Shown here one piece after another: positions 27,626 through 36,260 of a stretch of 64,000 nt of DNA (positions within the stretch are counted from its first letter, which is position 1; each line of letters starts with the position of its first letter). The translations under genes and the position numbers were made by a program. The notes beneath the pieces were generated by a model, which saw nothing but the letters and a program-made list of their open reading frames with translations, was not told the origin of the DNA and did no database searches. This stretch comes from Bradyrhizobium erythrophlei (GTDB lineage: Bacteria > Pseudomonadota > Alphaproteobacteria > Rhizobiales > Xanthobacteraceae), in NCBI RefSeq assembly GCF_900129505.1, contig NZ_LT670818.1, forward strand, positions 1,302,001 to 1,366,000, written 5' to 3'.

Positions 27626-28509
27626 CGGCGCTGCACCGGATCGAGCGTCTTGCGCAGGCCGTCGCCGAGCAGGTTGAACCCGATCAGGCTGAGGATGATG
27701 CAGCCGATCGGCAGCGCCATGATCCAGGGCGCCTGATAGACGATCTGGCGTCCCTCGGCGATCATGCCGCCCCAGGTCGGGGTGTCACCGGCCACCGATA
27801 TGCCGACAAACGACAGGATCACTTCGACCAGGATCGCGATACCCATCTCGACCGCCAGCAGCGTGACCAGCAGCGGAACCAGGTTGGGCAGAATCTCCAG
27901 CCGCAGGATCCGGCCGCGGCTCAGCCCAATGGCGCGCGCGGCGGCGGCATAGTCGCGCTGCAACTGCACCATGGTTTCGGCGCGGACCACGCGTGCAAAA
28001 CGGGTCCAGTCGACGACGACGATGGCGGCGATCACCGAGGTCAGTCCCGCGCCGATCACCGCCGCCAGCACGATCGACAGCAACACCGGCGGAAACGCCA
28101 TCCAGACATCGATCAGGCGCGAGGTTGCCTGATCGACCCAGCCGCCGAAACTGCCGGCGATCAGGCCGAAGGCGATGCCGATCGCCGCCGCCAGCGACGC
28201 CGCGATCAGCGCCACGGCGACGGCAGTCCGCGCCGAGTAGATCAATCGCGACAGCACGCAGCGGCCGAGGCTGTCGGTGCCGAGCCAATAGGCGGGATCG
28301 CCGCCTGAAAACCATGCCGGCGGCAATTGCGCCGACATCAGATCCTGTTCGATCGGGTCGTGCGGTGCGAGCAGCGGCGCCAGCAGCGCGACCAGCACGA
28401 GCAAACCCACCAGCGCCGCGCCGAGCCAGAGCCGCGCACCGCCCCGCCTGATTCCTTCGATCCATCGCGACGAACGGGTGGGGTGAACATCGAGGGCAAG
28501 GTCAGCCAT
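27622..28509 (-). CDS. ABC transporter permease, DppC type
   Basis: Integral membrane subunit of 295 residues with about six helices. A cytoplasmic N-terminus is followed by the first helix LGAALVGLLVLVALLAPLLA, the DppC-type periplasmic motif HPDWLGTDxxGRDxxSR-like segment seen as YWLGTDSLGRCVLSRLI, and the EAA-type coupling loop with AAAARAIGLSRGRILRLEIL. It overlaps the DppB-type stop by eight bases and the DppD-type start by four. Confidence 0.92.
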   Translation of the reverse strand: MADLALDVHPTRSSRWIEGIRRGGARLWLGAALVGLLVLVALLAPLLAPHDPIEQDLMSAQLPPAWFSGGDPAYWLGTDSLGRCVLSRLIYSARTAVAVALIAASLAAAIGIAFGLIAGSFGGWVDQATSRLIDVWMAFPPVLLSIVLAAVIGAGLTSVIAAIVVVDWTRFARVVRAETMVQLQRDYAAAARAIGLSRGRILRLEILPNLVPLLVTLLAVEMGIAILVEVILSFVGISVAGDTPTWGGMIAEGRQIVYQAPWIMALPIGCIILSLIGFNLLGDGLRKTLDPVQRR

Positions 28510-29509
28510 GGCGCAACCTCGGATCTAGCAGCGTGACCACAAGGTCAACGGCGAGATTGAGCGCGATGAACAAGGCCGCGAAGGTCAGGATCAGGCCCTG
28601 GATCAGCGGGAAATCGCGATTGATCACCGCGTCGATCGCCATGTTGCCGATGCCTTCATAGGAGAAAATGCGTTCGACCAGCACGGTGCCGCCGAGCAGC
28701 AGCGTGACCTGGACGCCGCCGAGCGCGACGGCGGGTATCAGGGCGTTGGGAAGCACCTCACGCAGCAGGATTTCGGGCCGCGAAAAGCCGCGGGCGCGGG
28801 CGATCTGCGCGTAATCCTGATCCTCAGCCTCGGCCAGCGAAGTTTTCAGGATCCGCGCCACCAGCGCCGCGAACGGCAGGGCCAGCGCCAGCGCCGGCAG
28901 GATCATGTGATGCAACAGCGCGGCCGCGACGTCGAAGCGCCCGCCAACGAGGCTCTCGATCAGGTAGAAATTGCTGTGAAAGCTGACGTCGATCTCGGGA
29001 TCAATGCGCCCGGAGATCGGCAATAAAGGGATCAGCACCCCGAACAGCAGCAGCAGGATGAGGGCCCAGAGAAAATCCGGTATGGCCAAGAGGACGCCGA
29101 TGCCGCCATCGACCGCCCATTCCGCCCGCCTTCCGCGAAGCTGGATGCCGATCAGCGCGGCGGTCAGCCCCAACGCGACCGCGATCAGCGTCGCCAGCAG
29201 CGCCAGTTCGAGGGTCGCCGGCAATCGCGCCAGCACCAGTCCGAAGACGCGCTGGTGCAGGCTGATCGAACGGCCGAAATCGCCGCTCAGCGCCTGGCCG
29301 AGCCAGGTGACGAACTGCTGCAGGAGAGGCTGGTCGAGCCCGTAGAACGCCCGCAGCCGGTCGATGTCGGCAGGCGTCGCACCCGGCGGAATCATCATGG
29401 CGATGGGATCGCCGGGCACGATGCGCAGCAGCACGAAGACGATCACCGCCACGCCGAAAAGTGTCGGCGGTATGAGGACGAGTCGCCTGATGATCTCGCC
29501 CCAGCGCAT
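28502..29509 (-). CDS. ABC transporter permease, DppB type
   Basis: Integral membrane subunit of 335 residues. The first helix is LVLIPPTLFGVAVIVFVLL, followed by the family's RIVPGDPIAMMI segment. The N-terminal region with FYGLDQPLLQQFVTWLGQAL is typical of DppB/OppB/GsiC. The coupling loop carries QIARARGFSRPEILLREVLP. Second gene of the importer block after the binding protein; the 129-bp gap to that gene contains a palindromic repeat. Confidence 0.92.
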   Translation of the reverse strand: MRWGEIIRRLVLIPPTLFGVAVIVFVLLRIVPGDPIAMMIPPGATPADIDRLRAFYGLDQPLLQQFVTWLGQALSGDFGRSISLHQRVFGLVLARLPATLELALLATLIAVALGLTAALIGIQLRGRRAEWAVDGGIGVLLAIPDFLWALILLLLFGVLIPLLPISGRIDPEIDVSFHSNFYLIESLVGGRFDVAAALLHHMILPALALALPFAALVARILKTSLAEAEDQDYAQIARARGFSRPEILLREVLPNALIPAVALGGVQVTLLLGGTVLVERIFSYEGIGNMAIDAVINRDFPLIQGLILTFAALFIALNLAVDLVVTLLDPRLRHG

Positions 29510-29547
29510 CGTCGTGCTGCCCTGCCTTTACGTCCCTGGAGCATGAT

Positions 29548-29570
29548 CGGTTCTGATTGAATCAGAACCG
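29548..29570. repeat. 11-bp perfect palindrome in operon spacer
   Basis: CGGTTCTGATT (29548-29558) and AATCAGAACCG (29560-29570) around one base, preceded by GGAGCATGAT. The following 29571-29638 sequence (TTTTGACGCATTTTCTTCAC, CGAACCGGTGTCCACTTCGC) resembles the common Bradyrhizobium GAGCATGATC repeat family; another member is at 33391-33440. Lying between the binding-protein and permease genes, the hairpin could protect or attenuate the message, which would favour higher binding-protein levels. Confidence 0.6.
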
Positions 29571-29638
29571 AAGCTCTAGATTCTTGTTTTGACGCATTTT
29601 CTTCACGCGAACCGGTGTCCACTTCGCTCGAAAACGCT

Positions 29639-31183
29639 CTACGCCTGCGTAATCAGTTGCGGAAGAATCATTCCATTGGCCTGCGGCACGATCTTCAATC
29701 CCTTCTTGTGGATGATCGGCTGCACATACTGGAACAACGGAATCACCTCACCTTCCTCGGCGATGTATTTGTCGACGGCCTTGTAGCCGGCGATCCGCTT
29801 GGCTTCGTCCTTTTCGCCCCATAGCGGGCCGATGCGCTCGACGAGGTCCTTGCCCTTCCAGGCGCAATGCGGCGACGGGCCGAACATCGCAAAGCCGGTG
29901 GAGGTAGAGGGATCGCCGATCGCGTTGCCCCAGTTGTAGAACGCGGCCGGTGCCAGCGCGTGGCGCGCGCGCAGCTCGAAATGCTGCGCGATTTCGTAGA
30001 CCTCGATGTTGGCCTCGATGCCGACCTTGCGCCACATCCCGACGATCGCCTGGATCATCTCGTAATCCTTCGGCTTGAAGCCGCGCGTGGTCTGGATGGT
30101 GAACTTGACCGGCTTCTCCGGCGAGAAGCCGCTCTTGGCGAGCAGGCTCTTGGCCAGTCCGGGATCGTAGGCGACCTTGATCGAGGGATCGAAGGCGGCG
30201 TAGCCCGGCGCTTCCAGGGTCGAGATCGGAACGCCGTAGCCCTTCAAAAGCCGCTCGACGATCGCCTTCTTGTCGATGGCGTGATTGGCGGCGAGGCGGA
30301 CATTGCTGTCGAGCATCGGATCGATGTCGGTGATGAAGATCATCGCGATGTCGGACACCGGTTTTGTCACGCCGACCAGGCCAGGCTTTGCCTTCAGGCG
30401 ATCGAACTCCTCGTAAGGAATCTCGAACGTGACGTCCGATCCGCCCGATTCGAGCTCGGCGACGCGGCTGGTGGGATCGGTGACGAATTTGAACACCACG
30501 GTGTCGAAGGCGGGCTTGGGCCCCCAATAGCCGGGATGGGCCTTGAGCCTAAGGAACGCGTTGCGCTCGAAGGCATCGACCTTGTACGGGCCGGATCCGA
30601 TCGGCGCCTTCTCGAAACCTTCGGCGCCGACCTTTTCGAAATAAGCCTTCGGCAGGATATAGCCGGTGAGGAAGGCCATCCATTTGAACAAGGTCGGCTC
30701 GAATTCGATCACGTCCCCGGTGATGGTGTTGCCGTCGATCTTGTAGTTGCCGACCTTGGACCAGACGAACTGGATCGGGTTGCCGCCTTTCGGATCGGCC
30801 GCGCGCTGCAGCGACCAGACCACGTCCTCGGGCGTCACGGGCGAACCGTCATGCCAGGTCGCGCCCTTGCGCAGATCGAGCGTGATCTTGGTGCGGTCGG
30901 CGTTCCAGCCCCATTTCGTCAGCAGCCCGGGCTTGAAGGATAGATCGGGCGCCTGGCCGATATAGGGATCGAAGATGGTCTGATAGATCGACTGGATGGT
31001 CGGATTGACCGCTGACAATCCGACGGTCGGATCGAATGACGGCAGGTTGACGTTATAGGCGATGGTCAGCGTCCCCGCCGGCGCGGCTTGCGCCGGGCCG
31101 CCGAGCATGCCGGTGGAGAGCGGCAGGGCCGCCGCGCCCGCCAGTTGGAGGACGCTACGACGAGAAAGCCCGGAGGACACCAT
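29639..31183 (-). CDS. Periplasmic substrate-binding protein of Dpp/Opp-type importer (SBP family 5)
   Basis: Solute receptor of 514 residues. The Tat-like signal is LSRRSVLQLAGAAALP, then a cleavage region near AQAAP. SBP_bac_5 landmarks are LLTKWGWNADRTKITLDLRK, GATWHDGSPVTPEDVVWSLQ, APIGSGPYKVDAFERNAFL, and AANHAIDKKAIVERLLKGYG. This family binds peptides but also opines, glutathione, nickel chelates and aromatic or sugar derivatives, so the ligand is open. ATG 31183 has GGAG eight bases in front. The upstream gene ends 64 bp away on the same strand. Confidence 0.93.
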   Translation of the reverse strand: MVSSGLSRRSVLQLAGAAALPLSTGMLGGPAQAAPAGTLTIAYNVNLPSFDPTVGLSAVNPTIQSIYQTIFDPYIGQAPDLSFKPGLLTKWGWNADRTKITLDLRKGATWHDGSPVTPEDVVWSLQRAADPKGGNPIQFVWSKVGNYKIDGNTITGDVIEFEPTLFKWMAFLTGYILPKAYFEKVGAEGFEKAPIGSGPYKVDAFERNAFLRLKAHPGYWGPKPAFDTVVFKFVTDPTSRVAELESGGSDVTFEIPYEEFDRLKAKPGLVGVTKPVSDIAMIFITDIDPMLDSNVRLAANHAIDKKAIVERLLKGYGVPISTLEAPGYAAFDPSIKVAYDPGLAKSLLAKSGFSPEKPVKFTIQTTRGFKPKDYEMIQAIVGMWRKVGIEANIEVYEIAQHFELRARHALAPAAFYNWGNAIGDPSTSTGFAMFGPSPHCAWKGKDLVERIGPLWGEKDEAKRIAGYKAVDKYIAEEGEVIPLFQYVQPIIHKKGLKIVPQANGMILPQLITQA

Positions 31184-31247
31184 GACCAATACTCCATCTG
31201 CATAGACGCGAACGGCGCCCGGGGCGGGCGCCGTTGATTGATTGCGA

Positions 31248-32489
31248 TTATTTCGCGGCCTTCGGCGCGCTCTCGGCCCAGCGCGCCATCAAATTGTTCG
31301 ACGGCAGCGTCTCGTCGACGAGCTTCTTCGCCGTCGCGACGCCGGCCACGGGGAGGGTCGCCGGATCGAGCAGCCCGATCTGCACCAGCACCGAGGCCTG
31401 ATCCCAATAGATGTGCTCGTTGTAGAGCTTGTCGCCGCGGAAGCGGACGATCGCGACCAGCGGAATTTCCACATATTTTCCGGTCGGCGCCACGCCGGGC
31501 AGCATCCAGTCGATCTCGATGTCGTGGGTGAAGCAGAACAGCATCTCGTCGACGACCCGGTCGGCGCCGATGGTGCGCGAGATCGGGATCAGCTTGGTGT
31601 CCTGCGGCGTCTTCGGGATGAAATGGTTGGCGTAGAAGCGCAGCAGGTCGCGATAGCCGACGCCGCCGGTCATGGTCGGGATGTGGTTGACGTAGGGCTC
31701 CGCCACCATCGTCGCCATGGTCTGCTCGGCCGAGCGCGTGCCGAATTCCAGCTCGGTATGCCGGTCCCACAGCGTGGACAGATCGTAATGCGGGCCCAGA
31801 ACTTTTCGGAACAGCGCGATCGAGCGCGAATGCGCCATCAAGGTCGCCGGCTTGTTGAAGCTGGCGCGCTCGGGCGCGGCGAAAGCATGGTCGCAGCCGG
31901 GATAGAGATAAAGTTCGACGTCGGGACGCTTGGCGAAGGCCGCCTTGACCTGCTCGCGCGCTTCAGCGGGCGCGAACTTGTCGAGTTCGGCGAAATGGAA
32001 CACCATCGGCCCCTTGATCTTCGCGGCTTCGCCGAGATCGGCCTCGATGCCGACGCCATAATAGCTGGCGGCGCAATCAACGTCGGTACGCGCCGCCGTG
32101 AGATAAGCGAGCTTGCCGCCGAGGCAGAAGCCGAGCGCGCCGACCTTGCCGACGCATTCGGGCCGCGCCCGCAATACCTTCAGCGCGTCGGCCGCATCCT
32201 TGATCGACTGGTTGACGTCGAAGCGCTGGTAATAGCCGAAGGCCTTGTTGAAATCGGCCTCGCTGTAACCGAGCTCGATGCCGGGCTCCATCCGCCAGAA
32301 CAGATCCGGCGCCAGCACCACGTAGCCTTCCTCGGCATAATAATCGGCGACCTCGCGCATCGAGGAATTGACGCCGAATATCTCCTGCAGCAGCAGGATG
32401 CCGGGCCCCGATCCCGACGCCGGAACGGTCAAATATCCCTTGAAGGTGCCGCCATCGGCGGCCGCGATATCGATCCACTGTCCTGTCAC
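31248..32489 (-). CDS. Dienelactone hydrolase fused to NTF2/SnoaL-like domain
   Basis: A 413-residue fusion. Residues 1-240 are a dienelactone-hydrolase-family alpha/beta hydrolase with the Cys-nucleophile triad intact: GFCLGG (Cys122), ELDKFAP (Asp170), GCDHAFA (His201). Residues about 245-395 form an NTF2/SnoaL-type cone (GGVGYRDLLRFYANHFIPK, DEMLFCFTHDIEIDWMLPG, VAIVRFRGDKLYNEHIYWDQ), often a small-molecule pocket. GTG 32489 has GGGGGT upstream. First gene of the presumed operon with the importer and SDR, and divergent from a MarR-type regulator. The cytosolic enzyme probably opens a lactone or ester of the imported compound. Confidence 0.9.
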   Translation of the reverse strand: MTGQWIDIAAADGGTFKGYLTVPASGSGPGILLLQEIFGVNSSMREVADYYAEEGYVVLAPDLFWRMEPGIELGYSEADFNKAFGYYQRFDVNQSIKDAADALKVLRARPECVGKVGALGFCLGGKLAYLTAARTDVDCAASYYGVGIEADLGEAAKIKGPMVFHFAELDKFAPAEAREQVKAAFAKRPDVELYLYPGCDHAFAAPERASFNKPATLMAHSRSIALFRKVLGPHYDLSTLWDRHTELEFGTRSAEQTMATMVAEPYVNHIPTMTGGVGYRDLLRFYANHFIPKTPQDTKLIPISRTIGADRVVDEMLFCFTHDIEIDWMLPGVAPTGKYVEIPLVAIVRFRGDKLYNEHIYWDQASVLVQIGLLDPATLPVAGVATAKKLVDETLPSNNLMARWAESAPKAAK

Positions 32490-32650
32490 GCTACTGACCC
32501 CCGTTCGATACGCCCCGCGCCGCGGTTTGCCGCTGCCACTTCATCGTGCTTTCTTAATTGAATTTTTAATGTAAGAATCGCAATTGTAAATAGCATAGAT
32601 TGAGCAAGGCTTGCCTACGGCTTGAGCGCACGCGACATCGGGAGACCGTT
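32490..32650. promoter_or_regulatory. Divergent promoter region between importer operon and MarR-type gene
   Basis: 161 bp between divergent starts. The central part (32550-32600) is notably AT-rich against a GC-rich background, with TTCTTAATTG and AATGTAAGAA as imperfect half-sites, the obvious place for both promoters and for binding of the regulator. No exact operator could be fixed by eye. Confidence 0.45.
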
Positions 32651-33283
32651 TTGAAGAGGATGCAGAAGACCGCGGTCAGGAAGACCGGCGACACGACGCC
32701 CAAGAATCAACCTAACAAGAATCAACCTAACAAGAGCCAACCTAACAAGAGCCCGCCTGCCGCCGCCGAGCGGCCGGGGTCTTGGCATCTGGCGCGCACC
32801 GAGACGGAGCGGCTTCTGTCGGATTTCGAGTTCGGGCTGGAGCGGCTGGCGCAGGCCTATTATCGCTGGAAGGCCGCGTGTCTCGCCGCCGTCTGCGACG
32901 TGCCGCTCACCGGCGACGACGTGGCGGTGCTCAATGTGGTGCGGATGGGCGATGAACCGAAGCGGCTGTCCGAGATCGGGCAATTGCTCAACCGCGTCGA
33001 TGTGCCCAATCTTCAATACGCGACCCGCAAACTGGTTCGCGTCGGCCTGATCGAGACCGAGGGTCGCTCGTCGCGCAAGGAAACGCGCTACCGGGCGACC
33101 GCGACCGGGCGCTCCGTCACCGAGGCCTACGCGGGCCTGCGCGCCGCGACGTTGCCGCCCATGCTCGACGCGCTGGACGGCTGGGCGGTGAAGTCCGAGA
33201 CGACGCGTATCCAGCTCGATCTGCTGTCGAGTCTCTATGCGCAGGCGGCGCAGGTCGCGATCACCAAGCGCCATCAGCCCTGA
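32651..33283 (+). CDS. MarR-type winged-helix transcriptional regulator
   Basis: About 210 residues. After a disordered, repeat-bearing N-terminus (KNQPNK repeats, residues about 20-40) comes a MarR-like fold: dimerisation helices (LLSDFEFGLERLAQAYYRW), recognition region RLSEIGQLLNRVDVPNLQYA and wing VGLIETEGRSSRKETRYRAT. It resembles the predicted MarR-family group with substrate-binding roles in aromatic catabolism. TTG 32651 is preferred because GGAG lies six bases upstream; ATG 32660 is also possible and TTG 32600 less so. It is divergent from the dienelactone-hydrolase/importer operon, which it probably controls. Confidence 0.82.
   Translation: MKRMQKTAVRKTGDTTPKNQPNKNQPNKSQPNKSPPAAAERPGSWHLARTETERLLSDFEFGLERLAQAYYRWKAACLAAVCDVPLTGDDVAVLNVVRMGDEPKRLSEIGQLLNRVDVPNLQYATRKLVRVGLIETEGRSSRKETRYRATATGRSVTEAYAGLRAATLPPMLDALDGWAVKSETTRIQLDLLSSLYAQAAQVAITKRHQP
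32702..32746 (+). repeat. 15-bp in-frame tandem repeat
   Basis: Three units: AAGAATCAACCTAAC twice, then AAGAGCCAACCTAAC, with a fourth unit degenerating after AAGAGCC. Each unit adds five residues (N/S-Q-P-N-K) to the N-terminal tail of the regulator. Unit identity is high enough for slipped-strand length change, always in frame. Confidence 0.85.
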
Positions 33284-33390
33284 AGGCACGTCTGCGGATG
33301 AAGCATCGAAAGCTATTCGGCGGCTCCTGTCTTTGCTGCAGAGCGAAGTGACTTTTCTTCGAATCGTCATCCCGCTCTGTGTTTTTGTTT

Positions 33391-33440
33391 GAGCATGATC
33401 TTTTCGAAAAAACCGGTTCCCACTTTTCCGGATCATGCTC
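33391..33440. repeat. GAGCATGATC dispersed palindrome
   Basis: GAGCATGATC (33391-33400) and GATCATGCTC (33431-33440) flank a core with AACCGGTT and matching AAAA/TTTT blocks, so nearly all 50 bp can fold. It lies between the convergent MarR-type and alpha/beta-hydrolase genes. This palindrome type is widespread in Bradyrhizobium intergenic regions; a relative is at 29548. Confidence 0.75.
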
Positions 33441-33453
33441 TGAAGATCGCCGC

Positions 33454-34296
33454 TCATATACCCGAAGCGAATTCATCCAGCAGTTTTGCAAACGCTTCGG
33501 GCTGCTCCCATTGCGGGGTGTGGCCGGACTTGTCGATCACCTGAACCGCCTGACGCCACAGTGTGGGGGCGGACAGGCGGCGCAAATAATCGAGATCCAC
33601 GATCTGCTCCTCGGCGCCGTGCACCATCGCGAGCGGAATTTTGAGCTTGGTGCCCACGAGCGCAACTTCGTCCTGGAACAGGCCCTGCTGCGCGCTTGCG
33701 CCGAGGTATCCCCGCGCCGCCCCGTCGGTCTTGCGGAAGTCCGCCTTGAAGAATGGCGGGATCGGGTTGAACTTCGGTGCAAACGCATGCTCGAGCCAGC
33801 CATCGACCTCCGCCTCGCCGGGATCCGGCGTGAAAGCGACGTTCGACAGCCCCTTGAAACCGGCAAAGCCGTCCGGCCCCTTGCCGATCGGCGGGGTGCC
33901 AAAAATCATCAAGCCTGCAGCCATCGGCAGCGCCGAAGCCGCCTCGAGCACGGCGTGGCCGCCGAGGCTCCAGCCGACGAAGACCGCGTTCTTCAGGTCA
34001 AGCTGCCGCGCGATCGCCGCGATGCAGGCCGAATATCCGGCCGCCGAATAGTCCTTTTCCGGATCAGGCGCAGGAGCGGAATCGCCGTGCCCCGGCAGAT
34101 CGATCGCGATCAGGCGATATTTGCGCCCGAGAGATCCTTCCAGCTGCTTGCTCCAGACTCTCGACGACGACGAATTGCCATGGATGAGAACGATCGGGCG
34201 GCCGGTGCCCTCGCTCTCATAGGCGGCGATGGTCTGCTGGCCGACCTGAAGCCGCAACGGATGTACGCCCGGGCCCGGGAAGGTGTTTTCGCTCAT
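33454..34296 (-). CDS. Alpha/beta-fold hydrolase
   Basis: Cytoplasmic esterase/hydrolase-like protein of 280 residues. Oxyanion strand RPIVLIHGNSSSSRVW, LIAIDLPGHGDSAPAP, nucleophile elbow VFVGWSLGGHAVLEA (Ser about residue 113), acid region MVHGAEEQIVDLDYL and catalytic His in KSGHTPQWEQPEAF. The substrate is unknown. It precedes no operon partner; the rhodanese gene lies 51 bp upstream on the same strand, so the two may be co-transcribed. Confidence 0.88.
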   Translation of the reverse strand: MSENTFPGPGVHPLRLQVGQQTIAAYESEGTGRPIVLIHGNSSSSRVWSKQLEGSLGRKYRLIAIDLPGHGDSAPAPDPEKDYSAAGYSACIAAIARQLDLKNAVFVGWSLGGHAVLEAASALPMAAGLMIFGTPPIGKGPDGFAGFKGLSNVAFTPDPGEAEVDGWLEHAFAPKFNPIPPFFKADFRKTDGAARGYLGASAQQGLFQDEVALVGTKLKIPLAMVHGAEEQIVDLDYLRRLSAPTLWRQAVQVIDKSGHTPQWEQPEAFAKLLDEFASGI

Positions 34297-34347
34297 GTCT
34301 TTCCCCTATCAACCTTGTTTCATTCTTCGACGGCGAGATCGTCTGCA

Positions 34348-35580
34348 TCAAATCACAGAGAATCCATGGGTGCCGTCGCGCCGGAGCTGGTCGACCAGGC
34401 CGTATTCCCAATCGAGATAGGCCTGCATCGCGCGGGCATCGACATCGGTGCCTTCGTAGGGACGCCGGTAGCGCTGCAACAGATCGGGTTTTGGCAAGAT
34501 CACCGGCGGCCCGACCTCCAGCGCGCCATCGTAGCCGCCTTCGAGCACGCAGGTTTCAAATCCCATTTGCGCGAGCCACGACGCGGTCATGTCGGCGCGC
34601 ACACTTCTGTCGTCGGTCAGGAGAATACGTGCCCCGCGCACCGGCGCCGCCATGTCGATCTCCTGCACCAGCTGCCCGCCCGGGTAGTGGCGAAAACCTG
34701 CGACATGGCCGGCCGCGTAATCCAAGGCATCCCGAACGTCGAACCGATAGAGCGTGCGGTTGGTCTGCGCCGCGAGTGCGCCCGCTTCCGTCACGCTCAA
34801 ATGCCGAACGCCGGCGCGATAAGCCACCTCGCGGGCATTGGTCTGCGCACCCTCGAACAGGCCGATCCCGCCGCGCCGGTCGGCGCCATGCTCGAGCCGC
34901 TGGTTTGCGAGAGTCCAGCCGATGGTGCCGTTGCGCAGCGCCATTACCTTGTTGGCGACGCCGGCATTGATCAGCGACTGGGTGCCGATGATCGACCGGG
35001 TGCGGCCGGCGCAATTCACGATGATGGTCGTCTCCGGATCCGGCGCGATGCGGCCGGCGCGCAGCACCAGTTCCGCGCCGGGTACACTCACGGAGCCGGG
35101 AATGTTCATGGTGACGTATTCGTCGAAGCGGCGGACATCGAGCACCGCGATATTGGCCTTGTCCGCAATCAGGTTAGCGACTTCGTCCGCGGGCAAGGAC
35201 GGCGTGTGCCGTCGCTGCTCCACCAGCTCGCCAAACGCCTTGGCGTAGGAATTCACGTCCTGGAACAGTTCATAGCCCGCGGCCTGCCAGGCTTGCAGTC
35301 CGCCGTCGAGCTGGCGAACATTGGTGTATCCCAATGCCGCAAGCCGATCCGCAGCCTGCGGGACCAGCCCTTCGCCCGCGTCATAGAGGACGATCGGCAC
35401 GTCTGTGCGGGGCAGCCGCATTTCGGCTTCGAGCGCGATCCGCTCCGCCTGCATGTTGGCGGCAAACAGCGGATGGCCGGTCGCGAAAGCAGCCTCGTGC
35501 CGCACATCGAGCAGCGCGATTTCGTCTTGCAGCAGCAGCGCGCAGCGGACTTGCAAGGGCGTGACGGAGGGTACGGTCAT
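34348..35580 (-). CDS. Triple rhodanese-domain sulfurtransferase-like protein
   Basis: A 410-residue cytoplasmic protein with three rhodanese-like modules (about residues 5-105, 125-235 and 255-365). Each has the rhodanese start (IALLDVRHEAAFATGH; IAVLDVRRFDEYVTMNIPGS; YRFDVRDALDYAAGHVAG). Only the middle one keeps the active-site Cys, in IIVNCAGRTRSIIG (Cys190). The first loop reads VLYDAGEGL and the third LLTDDRSVRAD, with Asp in place of Cys, so those domains are probably structural or binding. The role is likely sulfur transfer to an acceptor thiol, but no cysteine or sulfite genes adjoin. Confidence 0.87.
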   Translation of the reverse strand: MTVPSVTPLQVRCALLLQDEIALLDVRHEAAFATGHPLFAANMQAERIALEAEMRLPRTDVPIVLYDAGEGLVPQAADRLAALGYTNVRQLDGGLQAWQAAGYELFQDVNSYAKAFGELVEQRRHTPSLPADEVANLIADKANIAVLDVRRFDEYVTMNIPGSVSVPGAELVLRAGRIAPDPETTIIVNCAGRTRSIIGTQSLINAGVANKVMALRNGTIGWTLANQRLEHGADRRGGIGLFEGAQTNAREVAYRAGVRHLSVTEAGALAAQTNRTLYRFDVRDALDYAAGHVAGFRHYPGGQLVQEIDMAAPVRGARILLTDDRSVRADMTASWLAQMGFETCVLEGGYDGALEVGPPVILPKPDLLQRYRRPYEGTDVDARAMQAYLDWEYGLVDQLRRDGTHGFSVI

Positions 35581-35692
35581 GGGATGGGCGGGCTCGATGA
35601 GGATGGCGGCTAACCTTGCACGGTTGCGGCTGCCGATTCAACTCGAGAGCGAGATGCACGTCTGGTCCAATTTTTATTGGGGGGGTTTCTCT

Positions 35693-35771
35693 CGTCATTG
35701 CGAGCGCAGCGAAGCAATCTAGCTTTCTTACTTGCCGGGCTATGGATTGCTTCGCTTCGCTCGCAATGACG
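35693..35771. repeat. CATTGCGAGCG inverted repeat element
   Basis: CGTCATTGCGAGCGCAGCGA followed by AGCAATC (35693-35719) pairs with GATTGCTTCGCTTCGCTCGC followed by AATGACG (ending 35771) around a 24-bp loop, with one mismatch. This is a well-known palindromic unit of Bradyrhizobium and related genomes and is probably mobile or selfish rather than regulatory. Confidence 0.75.
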
Positions 35772-35839
35772 GCGAGACAAAGATTCGCGATCTCGCCACG
35801 CCTTGCGCGCGAGGTTTGGCCGGTTCGTTCCGCCCTCTG

Positions 35840-36260
35840 CAAACAGAGGGCGCAGGGAATGCCGGGCGTCCGATGCGCCCGATAGCCGCGTGTGCAACGG
35901 TAGTGGTAGAACGCACACGCGTTAGTCAGGTCACACCGGGAAACACCCGGCATTCCCCGCGCAATGGTTTTACGGCTTATGTCGTACTCTCCCCGGCGAT
36001 CGGGCTTTCTTGTCACCGTCATCCCTGAGAAGCTTGCTTCTCACGAACTTGACGCCGGCGTCGAGGCGTCAGGACCACACGATTTTGCCGTCCGCAAGAT
36101 CAGCGCTCTCGTCTTTAGCGCTCCTTGCGTCCATCGCATCCCGCTCCAACGTCCGTGACGATCGCGAAACGCCCCTCTCGGTGGGACGGGATGGCGCGCG
36201 TTATAAGCTGATTTGCTTCTTCGGAAAATCAGAATATTTTTGCAAAAGGGGCTGGACAGG
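35840..36260. repeat. Dispersed ~410-bp repeat, copy 2 of 2
   Basis: Second copy of the sequence at 5280-5691, in the same orientation, with frequent single-base changes that do not preserve any reading frame. Right after it the two loci share a further motif, GTGATTTGCCCG followed by ACGGGT or TCGGGT (36269 and 5715). From 36290 to 36565 there is no gene; CCCGACGACATCGGG is a small hairpin near 36395. Confidence 0.75.

Noticed and set aside
32702..32760. CRISPR-like tandem repeat
   Set aside because: Units are directly adjacent, 15 bp, in frame inside a gene and without spacers; it is a coding tandem repeat.
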